A DNA stretch of 29,756 bases from Propionibacterium sp. (GTDB lineage: Bacteria; Actinomycetota; Actinomycetes; Propionibacteriales; Propionibacteriaceae). This document shows, piece after piece, positions 23,604 to 29,756 of this stretch. The stretch lies in the NCBI GenBank assembly GCA_022837595.1, contig JALHFX010000056.1, positions 1 through 29,756 of the forward strand, read 5' to 3'. Position numbers and translations under genes: made by a program. The notes beneath the pieces were generated by a model. The model searched no databases and was not told the origin of the DNA. It saw only the letters and a list, made by a program, of their open reading frames with translations. Numbering within the stretch: the stretch's first letter is position 1; the number at the start of each line of letters is the position of its first letter.

Positions 23604-25196
23604 CTACTTGTCGTCGTCGTCATCGTCCTTCTGCTCAACCACCAGGCTCTCGGTGGTCAACAACAGCGAGGCGATCGAAGCCGCATTGGCCAATGCCGAA
23701 CGGGTCACCTTGACCGGGTCGATGACACCCTGGTCGAAGAGGTTGCCGTACTCACCGGTCTTGGCGTTGTAGCCTTCGTCGGCGCCGAGCTCGGCGACCT
23801 TGGCCGCGATCACGTAGCCTTGTACGCCGCCGTTCTCCGCGATCCAGCGCAGCGGCTCGATCAGAGACTTACGCACGATCTGAACGCCGACGCGCTCGTC
23901 GTGGTTGGCGACCTCGACATTCTCCAGCACCTTCGCGGCATGAACCAGAGCTGCGCCGCCACCGGCGACGATGCCCTCTTCGATAGCCGCGCGAGTAGCC
24001 GAGACGGCGTCCTCGATGCGGTGCTTCTTCTCGTTCAGCTCCACCTCGGTCGGTGCGCCGACCTTGATGACGCAGACCCCGCCGGCCAGCTTGGCGACAC
24101 GTTCGGCGAGCTTCTCACGATCCCAATCCGAATCGGTGCGGTCCATCTCGGCGCGCAGCTGCTCGACGCGAGCCTTGACCTCGACCTCGTCACCGGCACC
24201 GTCCACGATCGTGGTGCTGTCCTTGGTGACAACGACACGACGAGCGCGGCCGAGCGCTTCCAGACCCACCTGGTCGAGCTTGAGCCCGATCTCGGGGGCG
24301 ACGACCTCGCCACCGGTGAGGATGGCGATGTCCTGCAGCATGGCCTTGCGGCGATCACCGAAGGCCGGAGCCTTCACAGCGACGGCGTTGAAGGTGCCGC
24401 GGATCTTATTGACCACCAGGGTCGACAGCGCTTCGCCATCGACGTCCTCAGCAATGATGACCAGCTGACCATGAGCCGCAATGACCTTCTCGAGCAGGGG
24501 CAGCAGCTCGTTCATATTGCTGATCTTGCCCTGATTGATCAGGATGTACGGATCGTCGAAGACGGCCTCCATACGGTCCTGGTCGGTCACGAAATAGGCC
24601 GAGATGTAGCCCTTGTCGAACTGCATACCTTCGGTGAAGTCGAGCTCGGTGCCGAGAGTGTTCGACTCCTCGACGGTGATGACGCCGTCTTTGCCGACCT
24701 TGTCGAAGGCCTGCGCGATGATCTCGCCGATCTCCTCATCGCGAGAGCTGATCGTGGCGACGTTCGCCATGTCTGCAGCCGACTCGACCTCGCGGGCGAC
24801 CGAATGCAACTCGTCGATGACCAGGCCGACGGCCTTGTCAATGCCGCGCTTGAGACCGACCGGATTGGCTCCGGCAGCAACGCTGCGCAGGCCCTCATGC
24901 ACGAGCGCCTGCGCCAGCACGGTCGCAGTGGTCGTGCCGTCGCCGGCAACGTCGTTGGTCTTGGTGGCGACCTCTTTGGCTAGCTGAGCACCGAGGTTCT
25001 CGAAAGGATCGGTCAGCTCCACGTCCTTCGCGACGGTCACACCGTCGTTGGTGATGGTGGGTGCACCGAACTTCTTGTCGAGGACGACGTAACGGCCCTT
25101 CGGCCCGAGCGTCACCTTGACAGTATTGGCGAGGGTGTCCACGCCACGCTCAAGAGAGCGGCGGGCCTCCTCGTCGAACTTGAGTTCCTTAGCCAT
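23604..25196 (-). CDS. groEL: Chaperonin GroEL (60 kDa)
   Basis: This is the large subunit of the ATP-driven folding chamber; it works with GroES encoded just upstream. The 530 residues follow the family closely: TLGPKGRYVVLDKKFGAPTI, the ATP-site DVAGDGTTTAT (Asp86), the apical domain, and RAAIEEGIVAGGGAAL. The C-terminus ends EQKDDDDDDK, an acidic run in place of the Gly-Gly-Met tail of many chaperonins or the His-rich tail of actinobacterial GroEL1. The tail lies inside the cavity, so its charge may matter for folding. The gap to groES is 11 bases, indicating one transcript under CIRCE control. Confidence 0.98.
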   Translation of the reverse strand: MAKELKFDEEARRSLERGVDTLANTVKVTLGPKGRYVVLDKKFGAPTITNDGVTVAKDVELTDPFENLGAQLAKEVATKTNDVAGDGTTTATVLAQALVHEGLRSVAAGANPVGLKRGIDKAVGLVIDELHSVAREVESAADMANVATISSRDEEIGEIIAQAFDKVGKDGVITVEESNTLGTELDFTEGMQFDKGYISAYFVTDQDRMEAVFDDPYILINQGKISNMNELLPLLEKVIAAHGQLVIIAEDVDGEALSTLVVNKIRGTFNAVAVKAPAFGDRRKAMLQDIAILTGGEVVAPEIGLKLDQVGLEALGRARRVVVTKDSTTIVDGAGDEVEVKARVEQLRAEMDRTDSDWDREKLAERVAKLAGGVCVIKVGAPTEVELNEKKHRIEDAVSATRAAIEEGIVAGGGAALVHAAKVLENVEVANHDERVGVQIVRKSLIEPLRWIAENGGVQGYVIAAKVAELGADEGYNAKTGEYGNLFDQGVIDPVKVTRSALANAASIASLLLTTESLVVEQKDDDDDDK

Positions 25197-25207
25197 AAAT
25201 CAATGCC

Positions 25208-25504
25208 TCACTTCTCGACGACGGCGAGGATATCGCGCGCATTGAGGAGCAGATAATCTGTGGCGTTGTAGCGCACCTCGGTGCCGCCGTACTTGCTGAA
25301 GATGACAACGTCACCGACCTTGACGTCCATCGGCACGCGGTTGCCCGCATCGTCGATGCGACCGGGGCCAGCGGCGACGACTTTGCCTTCCTGCGGCTTC
25401 TCCTTGGCGGTATCGGGGATGACCAGGCCTGAAGCGGTAGTGGTCTCGGCCTCGAGAGGCTCAACGAGGACGCGGTCCTCGAGCGGCTTGATCGTGGTTG
25501 CCAC
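25208..25504 (-). CDS. groES: Co-chaperonin GroES (10 kDa)
   Basis: This heptameric lid protein closes the GroEL chamber. It has 98 residues from GTG 25504, supported by AAAGGGG about 8 bases upstream; a TTG two codons earlier is less likely. The sequence begins VATTIKPLEDRVLVEPLEAE. The mobile loop is ETTTASGLVIPDTAKEKPQE, and KVGDVVIFSKYGGTEV and YLLLNARDILAVVEK are typical. It is the first gene of the groES-groEL unit, 76 bases or more downstream of the nearest CIRCE operator. Confidence 0.97.
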   Translation of the reverse strand: MATTIKPLEDRVLVEPLEAETTTASGLVIPDTAKEKPQEGKVVAAGPGRIDDAGNRVPMDVKVGDVVIFSKYGGTEVRYNATDYLLLNARDILAVVEK

Positions 25505-25579
25505 GTTCAAACCCCTTTCTGTTGTCTAGTATCACGGTTCAGTACGAACGGGACGTCGTCGCGGGTGCCGTTCCGGTCG

Positions 25580-25606
25580 CTGGCACCCGAGCGGATCGAG
25601 TGCCAA
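25580..25606 (-). promoter_or_regulatory. CIRCE operator 1 (HrcA-binding site)
   Basis: TGGCACCC, nine bases, then GAGTGCCA: the arm length and the 9-base gap match CIRCE (GCACTC-N9-GAGTGC), with one mismatch in the left arm. It starts just after the predicted -10 box of groES, overlapping the expected transcription start, so HrcA bound here would block initiation. Confidence 0.85.
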
Positions 25607-25611
25607 GGACA

Positions 25612-25641
25612 ACCTTAGCGCCGTGATTGGCACTCAGACAA
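25612..25641 (-). promoter_or_regulatory. groES-groEL promoter
   Basis: On the minus strand a -35 box TTGTCT (25636-25641) and a -10 box TAAGGT (25612-25617) are 18 bases apart. The -35 box lies in the spacer of CIRCE 2, and the start site would fall at the edge of CIRCE 1. The geometry supports HrcA repression. Confidence 0.65.
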
Positions 25642-25653
25642 GCCGAGTGCCAG
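25627..25653 (-). promoter_or_regulatory. CIRCE operator 2 (HrcA-binding site)
   Basis: TTGGCACTC, nine bases, GAGTGCCAG: eight of nine arm positions are perfect inverted matches, close to the classic CIRCE consensus. It overlaps the proposed -35 box. With operator 1 it frames the groES promoter. Confidence 0.9.
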
Positions 25654-25704
25654 AGCCGCCCGCCAGAAGTCCGTGACTACGCGTCTTGGAGGCCCACCCC
25701 CCAC

Positions 25705-26107
25705 AGCGGCTACCGAAAATCGCAGCGGCTACCGATCAGCACACCCAACCCCCACAGCAGCTACCGAAAACCGCAGCGGCTACCGATCAGCACGCCCAAC
25801 ACCGACAGCAGCTCCCGAAAACCGCAGCAGCTACCGATCAGCACACCCATTTCCGCAGCGGCTACCGGAAATCGCAGCGACTACCGAATGTTCGGTAGTT
25901 TGCGCTATTTTCGGTAGCCGCTGAGGACGAACCCGAACAATTCGGTAGCCGCTGCGGACGAACCCGAACAATTCGGTAGCCGCTGAGGACGAACCCGAAC
26001 AATTCGGTAGCCGCTGAGGACGAGCCTGAGCATTTCGGTAGCCGCTGCGGACGAACGCGATCATTCCGGCAGCCACCGCGAACAGACCCGAACATCCCGG
26101 AAGCAGC
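25705..26107. repeat. Palindrome-centred CTACCGA/TCGGTAG repeat array 2
   Basis: This fills most of the 624-base gene-free stretch 25511-26134; the rest holds the groES leader, promoter and CIRCE sites. Right-facing CTACCGA starts at 25710, 25729, 25761, 25780, 25812 (variant CTCCCGA), 25831, 25862 (variant CTACCGG) and 25881. Left-facing TCGGTAG starts at 25892, 25911, 25942, 25973, 26004 and 26035, with decayed copies at about 26066 and 26097. On the right the period is exactly 31 bp with the unit AATTCGGTAGCCGCTG. On the left, steps of 19 and 31-32 bp alternate. It lies directly after the NUDIX gene end and about 50 bases upstream of CIRCE 2. The frame-rotating period argues against coding. 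Confidence 0.93.
25881..25898. repeat. Palindromic core of array 2
   Basis: CTACCGAATGTTCGGTAG is the exact reverse complement of the array 1 core: identical 8-bp arms with central TG instead of CA. Inward-facing copies flank it at 19 bp on both sides. Confidence 0.9.
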
Positions 26108-26134
26108 GCCTCGCTCAGGACGACTCGTCCGGGC

Positions 26135-26623
26135 TCAGCGCACGACTCCCGACCAGCCGAGGGGTTGCCCGTCCTGATAGGGAATCACCAGGTGAAACTG
26201 GTCGACCTCGGGATCGAAGGTCTGCGGCAGGAAGTAGCGGTCCCCTGCCCACATCGGTAGGTCCGCCAGCTTCGCGATCGGCTGCCAGACCAGCGGGCCT
26301 TCCGCGTTGCGCTCGGGAATCTCACCCGTCCACGCATCCACCACGAAGATGAACCCGAAAGCCGATCTTCCATCGGCATGGAAGCCGGGCCAGCTGACCG
26401 TGCCGCGCAGCCGCATCGAAACGACCTCGATGCCTGCTTCCTCACGCAGTTCGCGCGCCATGCCCGACCAGACGTCCTCATCGGCCTCAAGCTTGCCGCC
26501 CAACCCGTTCCATTTTCCGAGTTGCTCGTCATCGGAGCGGCCGATGCGGTGCACCATGAGCACCTGTTCGCGATCGGCTGACAGCACAAAACCCAGTGTC
26601 GTCAGCTCCGGGCTAAAAGACAT
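26135..26623 (-). CDS. NUDIX hydrolase, MutT/8-oxo-dGTP diphosphatase-like
   Basis: A 162-residue cytosolic NUDIX pyrophosphohydrolase. The full NUDIX box is present, in two parts GGKLEADEDVWSGMA and RELREEAGI, matching GX5EX7REUXEEXGU with all metal-binding glutamates. The N-terminal TTLGFVLSADREQVLMVHR and the WNGLGGKL approach resemble MutT proteins that clean oxidised purine nucleotides, but the substrate cannot be fixed from sequence. The ATG has an AGGAG ribosome site. It follows tsaD by 24 bases and may be the last gene of the t6A operon. Its stop is about 28 bases from repeat array 2, which would be transcribed as its 3' region if there is no earlier terminator. Confidence 0.92.
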   Translation of the reverse strand: MSFSPELTTLGFVLSADREQVLMVHRIGRSDDEQLGKWNGLGGKLEADEDVWSGMARELREEAGIEVVSMRLRGTVSWPGFHADGRSAFGFIFVVDAWTGEIPERNAEGPLVWQPIAKLADLPMWAGDRYFLPQTFDPEVDQFHLVIPYQDGQPLGWSGVVR

Positions 26624-26647
26624 GGACGCTCCTGTCCTGCGATAGGC

Positions 26648-27691
26648 TCAGGCGAGCACTTGGGTGACGGGCATGCCAGAGTCTGCGGATATCTGCAGAC
26701 TGCTCGGCGCCCGTCCGGCTTCGATCACCTGAGAGCCCAGGACTGCGATCATCGCTCCGTTATCCGTACACAATGCCGGACGCGGACGCCGCAGCTGCAC
26801 ACCGGCCTGCTCGCAGCGTTCAGCCATCAATGTGCGCAACCGCGAGTTGGCCGCGACCCCACCGCCCAGCACCATCTGCTCGATATCGAACTCCTGGCAG
26901 GCGTCGACGGCTTTGCGGGTGAGGACATCAGCGACGGCTTCCTGGAAACTCGCCGCGATATCGGGAACGTTGATGGGCTCACCGTCACGTTCGGCGCGCT
27001 CCACAAAGCGCGCGACCGCAGTCTTCAGGCCAGAAAACGAGTAGTCGAAACGGTGCTTGACCATGTCATGTCTGGCGGTCAACCCACGAGGGAAAGCGAT
27101 CGCCTTCGGGTCACCTTGTTGAGCGGCCTTGTCGATCACCGGTCCGCCCGGATATGCCAGACCAAGCAGCCGGGCCACCTTGTCGTAGGCCTCACCCGCA
27201 GCGTCATCAATCGTGGTGCCGACCTCGGTAATATCAGATGTGATATCGCGCACCAGAAGAAGCTGTGTGTGGCCACCCGAAACCAGCAAAGCGAGCACCG
27301 GGCTCGGCAACGGGCCGTGCTCGAGGATATCCACCGCGACATGCCCAACAAGGTGATTGAGCCCATAGAGCGGGACTTTCAGAACCGAGGCGAGGGCCTT
27401 CGCGGCCGAAAGCCCGACGACCAGCGAGCCCATCAGGCCAGGGCCGGCAGTCACCGCGATCGCATCGACCTCTCCCAGATCGATATCCGCCGTTGTCAGC
27501 GCCCGCTCCAAGGTCGGTACCATCGCCTCCAAGTGAGCGCGGGACGCCACCTCAGGCACCACACCACCGAAGCGCGCGTGTAGTTCAACAGAGCTGGCCA
27601 CCTCGTTCGCGAGTAATTCGGTGCCTCGCACGATGCCGACACTCGTCTCATCGCAGCTGGATTCAATACCCAGCACCAAAGGCCCGCTCAC
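26648..27691 (-). CDS. tsaD: tRNA N6-adenosine threonylcarbamoyltransferase
   Basis: The catalytic protein that transfers threonylcarbamoyl to adenosine 37 of ANN-decoding tRNAs (t6A). It is 347 residues from GTG 27691, which overlaps the rimI stop as GTGA and follows GGGAGGGG at about 6 bases; the ATG at 27697 would sit on that site. The sequence begins VSGPLVLGIESSCDETSVGI. Metal ligands His113 and His117 (NHLVGHV), SGGHTQLLLV, YPGGPVIDK, GGGVAANSRL and CTDNGAMIA are typical. It works with TsaB and TsaE encoded upstream in the same operon. Confidence 0.96.
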   Translation of the reverse strand: MSGPLVLGIESSCDETSVGIVRGTELLANEVASSVELHARFGGVVPEVASRAHLEAMVPTLERALTTADIDLGEVDAIAVTAGPGLMGSLVVGLSAAKALASVLKVPLYGLNHLVGHVAVDILEHGPLPSPVLALLVSGGHTQLLLVRDITSDITEVGTTIDDAAGEAYDKVARLLGLAYPGGPVIDKAAQQGDPKAIAFPRGLTARHDMVKHRFDYSFSGLKTAVARFVERAERDGEPINVPDIAASFQEAVADVLTRKAVDACQEFDIEQMVLGGGVAANSRLRTLMAERCEQAGVQLRRPRPALCTDNGAMIAVLGSQVIEAGRAPSSLQISADSGMPVTQVLA

Positions 27692-28164
27692 GCCCATCCC
27701 CTCCCACAAGCCGCCAGTGCCGGATGCTGCAGCGCGCACTCCATGATCAGCGCATCGCGTCCGGGACCGTAGTAGTCGCGGCGCCGGGCGATCGACGCGA
27801 AACCTGCGGACGCGTAAAGCGCCCGAGCAGCCGAATTATCCTGGCTTACCTCGAGCAGCATCCGGTCAGCGCCGCAGGCCTCAGCCCACTCCTGACCGAC
27901 GTTCAGCAACCCACGTGCCATACCGCGTCCGCGCTGGGCCGGATCGACAATCACTCGGAGCAACTCGGCAGTGTCGTCCAAAACGCTGAAACATGCGACG
28001 GCCACGACGTCGACCGAATCGCGGCAGACCAAAACCAGTCGTCGGTCGCCATTCAGTTCGTTGGCCCAGGAGGCGGCACTCCACCGCTCGGAGCGGGCGA
28101 ACCCGGCCTCTTCGAGCCTCAGTACTGCGTCCAGATCATTCGGGCTAGCGGCGGATACGATCAT
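27688..28164 (-). CDS. rimI: Ribosomal protein bS18-type N-alpha-acetyltransferase (GNAT)
   Basis: A 158-residue acetyltransferase of the RimI group, which acetylates N-terminal alanine of proteins such as ribosomal S18. The acetyl-CoA loop is VDPAQRGRGMARGLL. LEVSQDNSAARALYASAGF and IARRRDYYGPGRDALIMECA are the usual C-terminal features. The ATG overlaps the tsaB stop as ATGA, and its own stop overlaps tsaD as GTGA. The order tsaE-tsaB-rimI-tsaD is the standard actinobacterial one. Its real target in this organism is not known. Confidence 0.93.
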   Translation of the reverse strand: MIVSAASPNDLDAVLRLEEAGFARSERWSAASWANELNGDRRLVLVCRDSVDVVAVACFSVLDDTAELLRVIVDPAQRGRGMARGLLNVGQEWAEACGADRMLLEVSQDNSAARALYASAGFASIARRRDYYGPGRDALIMECALQHPALAACGRGWA

Positions 28165-28862
28165 CGCGCCTCCTGTCGGTAAGCGATGCGCAGCTTGGTG
28201 TTCGAAGCCAGCGCTGATTTGCGGGTGCGAGGAACCTTGGCATCGGGTTTACGCAGGTAAGCGGGCTCCAGGCCTGTGTCAGTGAGCCGGTCAATCATCG
28301 CCGCCGCCAGTGCTGCATCCAAGTGCCGCGGCGCACCCGGGACGACGCGACCGGCGAAGACCTCCGGATACACCTCGACGCCGGGACCGCCCGTGGGTAG
28401 CTCCGGGAGTTCGCTGGGGTCGCTCACTGTTGGGCCCGTGATACGCGCACCCGAGGCGTTATACGTCGCCCAGTAGAGCTCCTTGCGGCGAGCATCTGCC
28501 GTGACCACAAAGTCCCCATCAGGACGAGTTTCGTCGGTGAGCCAGGCGAGCGCGATCGCGTCCAGGCTGCTGAAACCACGCACCGCAACGCCTGCGACCA
28601 GGCCGAGCGTGCGGGCGGTCACGATACCGATCCGGAGCCCGGTGAAAGGACCGGGCCCGATACCGACGCCGATCAGTGAGAGATCGCGCGCGACCAGATC
28701 GTGTGCGTTGAGTAACTCGTCGGTCATCGGCATCAGCTCTTCAACATGCTTGCGAGAACTGGTTTCGCTGCGCGAGTCGACGGGCCGCCCATTGTGGGCC
28801 AACCCAATACTGATGCCACTGGCAGTATCGATCGCCAGCACCCATCCTGATTGAGAACTCAT
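28161..28862 (-). CDS. tsaB: tRNA threonylcarbamoyladenosine biosynthesis protein TsaB
   Basis: A catalytically inactive paralogue of TsaD that forms its dimer partner in t6A synthesis. It is 233 residues from ATG 28862, which overlaps the tsaE stop as ATGA; the frame is open ten codons further upstream, but the overlap decides the start. Features are WVLAIDTASGISIGLA, SSRKHVEELMPMTDELL, GVGIGPGPFTGLRIGIVTAR and DARRKELYWATY. The C-terminal part is variable, as usual. It is tightly coupled to both neighbours. Confidence 0.95.
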   Translation of the reverse strand: MSSQSGWVLAIDTASGISIGLAHNGRPVDSRSETSSRKHVEELMPMTDELLNAHDLVARDLSLIGVGIGPGPFTGLRIGIVTARTLGLVAGVAVRGFSSLDAIALAWLTDETRPDGDFVVTADARRKELYWATYNASGARITGPTVSDPSELPELPTGGPGVEVYPEVFAGRVVPGAPRHLDAALAAAMIDRLTDTGLEPAYLRKPDAKVPRTRKSALASNTKLRIAYRQEAR

Positions 28863-29756
28863 ATTCCCTCTTCTTGTTCGCACAATGACCACAAATCCGC
28901 TCCACGCCAGCGGGGCCCGATGCCCCGCAATGTCACGATGCGGGTCTCGTCATCGATATCACCACTGCGCTCAATGTCGACCTCGAGCCGGTCCGCGGCC
29001 AGATGCTCAGCGACCCCTGCGCCCCACTCGACCACAGTGACCGATTCGGTGAGTGTCTCGTCCAGATCGAGATCGTCGAGTTCGGCGGACGAGCCCAACC
29101 GGTAGGCGTCCACGTGCACCAATTGCGGTGCCGCGCCGGCCGGACGATGAATCCGGCTGAGCACAAACGTTGGTGAGGTCACCGGCCCGGAGACCTGCAG
29201 CCCTTCCGCGATACCGCGGGTGAGCGTGGTCTTTCCGGCCCCGAGCTCGCCATTGGCGATGATCAGGTCGCCGGCGGCCAAGAACCCCGCGAGCCGGACG
29301 CCGAGATCGTGCATCGCCTCGGCTGTGGGAACCGTGATATGCGCAGGTAACGCGATATCCAGCAACAGCTGATGCTCGTCCAATTCCTCGGCGATATCGA
29401 AGCCATATTCCCGCCACCACGCGATGACAGCGGGAAGCTCGCGACGGGCGATCAGCTGCAGCCGACGCATACCGGCTTCGGACGCCAACTCGGCCGCCGC
29501 CATGACCAGCTCACAAGCCACTCCTTTACGGCGGTGGCGCGGCAGAACCGCTACTCGATGCAGCATTGCGAAAGGCACTTCGGCATCGGCATGGACAGAA
29601 CAGAACAAACAACCGGCCACGCCTGCGTCGTCGGAGGCGATCAAACCGATCTGAGTTGCGATGCGCTCGCGGACATCGGCCAAGGTATCGCTCAGGGCTC
29701 TGGCAGGCGGATCAAGCGGTTGACGTGCACTGAAGGCTGCTGTGATCACACGCAGC
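28859..29756 (-). CDS. tsaE: GNAT domain fused to TsaE (t6A ATPase), N-terminus probably outside the window
   Basis: The C-terminal half (about residues 135-296, counting from GTG 29749) is TsaE, the ATPase that resets the TsaB-TsaD complex: Walker A GELGAGKTTLTRG (167-179), SPTFVLSRIH, HVDAYRLGSSAELDDLDLDE and VVEWGAGVAEHL. The N-terminal half is an acetyltransferase-like domain: AMLHRVAVLPRHRRKGVACE (acetyl-CoA loop), RRLQLIARRELPAVIAWWRE and YGFDIAEELDEHQLLLDI. The frame stays open to the window end, and the first residues (ITAAFSARQPLDPPA) look like the middle of a GNAT first helix, so the gene probably starts beyond 29756; GTG 29749 is the only start visible. It overlaps tsaB as ATGA. 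Confidence 0.9.
   Translation of the reverse strand, partial: LRVITAAFSARQPLDPPARALSDTLADVRERIATQIGLIASDDAGVAGCLFCSVHADAEVPFAMLHRVAVLPRHRRKGVACELVMAAAELASEAGMRRLQLIARRELPAVIAWWREYGFDIAEELDEHQLLLDIALPAHITVPTAEAMHDLGVRLAGFLAAGDLIIANGELGAGKTTLTRGIAEGLQVSGPVTSPTFVLSRIHRPAGAAPQLVHVDAYRLGSSAELDDLDLDETLTESVTVVEWGAGVAEHLAADRLEVDIERSGDIDDETRIVTLRGIGPRWRGADLWSLCEQEEGI

Noticed and set aside
25627..26095. Arg/Tyr/Ser-rich short open frames inside the two repeat arrays
   Set aside because: They exist on both strands and in several frames because the repeats lack stops. A 31-bp period rotates the frame each unit, so no protein repeat is maintained, and no ribosome site supports them.

Overview
The window is a GC-rich actinobacterial chromosome segment, most likely from the Propionibacteriaceae or a close relative. 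This placement is inferred from gene content, order and codon style; no search was run. The block pcrA-sucC-sucD-perM-purN-purH matches the Mycobacterium tuberculosis order uvrD1-sucC-sucD-perM-purN-purH. The window also has GuaB3, a MptB-like GT-C mannosyltransferase, a PspC-domain histidine kinase and HrcA/CIRCE-type control of groES-groEL. I see no phage, insertion sequence, CRISPR array, tRNA or rRNA.

Layout. Positions 1-9009 (minus strand): a compact unit transcribed leftwards, pcrA (helicase), sucC/sucD (succinyl-CoA synthetase), perM (division-associated membrane protein), purN, purH, folD and a partial DUF3017-like membrane protein. FolD makes the formyl-tetrahydrofolate used by PurN and PurH. 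purH is broken here by an internal deletion plus frameshift. Positions 9147-9467 (plus): a small GlsB-type membrane protein with its terminator. Positions 9597-10060: a palindrome-centred repeat array. Positions 10132-13962: an envelope-stress locus like EsrISR/LiaFSR. It has a response regulator and PspC histidine kinase on minus, divergent from a PspC/LiaF-like membrane protein that carries an apparent frameshift, a 63-residue membrane protein and a second PspC protein. Positions 14057-15514: a membrane-anchored S33-type hydrolase.

Positions 15634-21937: guaA, divergent cysK-cysE (cysteine synthesis), chorismate mutase, guaB3 and guaB. guaB and guaA together convert IMP to GMP. Positions 22061-23461: MptB-like mannosyltransferase. 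Positions 23604-25504: groES-groEL behind a promoter flanked by two CIRCE operators. Positions 25705-26107: a second repeat array. Positions 26135-29756: the t6A tRNA-modification operon tsaE (fused to an acetyltransferase domain), tsaB, rimI, tsaD, then a NUDIX hydrolase.

The most unusual content is the pair of intergenic arrays built on the heptamer CTACCGA / TCGGTAG. Left-hand copies face right and right-hand copies face left, meeting at an 18-bp near-palindrome. Both arrays keep the same unusual spacings (11, 19, 31 bp) although most spacer sequence differs between them. I do not recognise this element.
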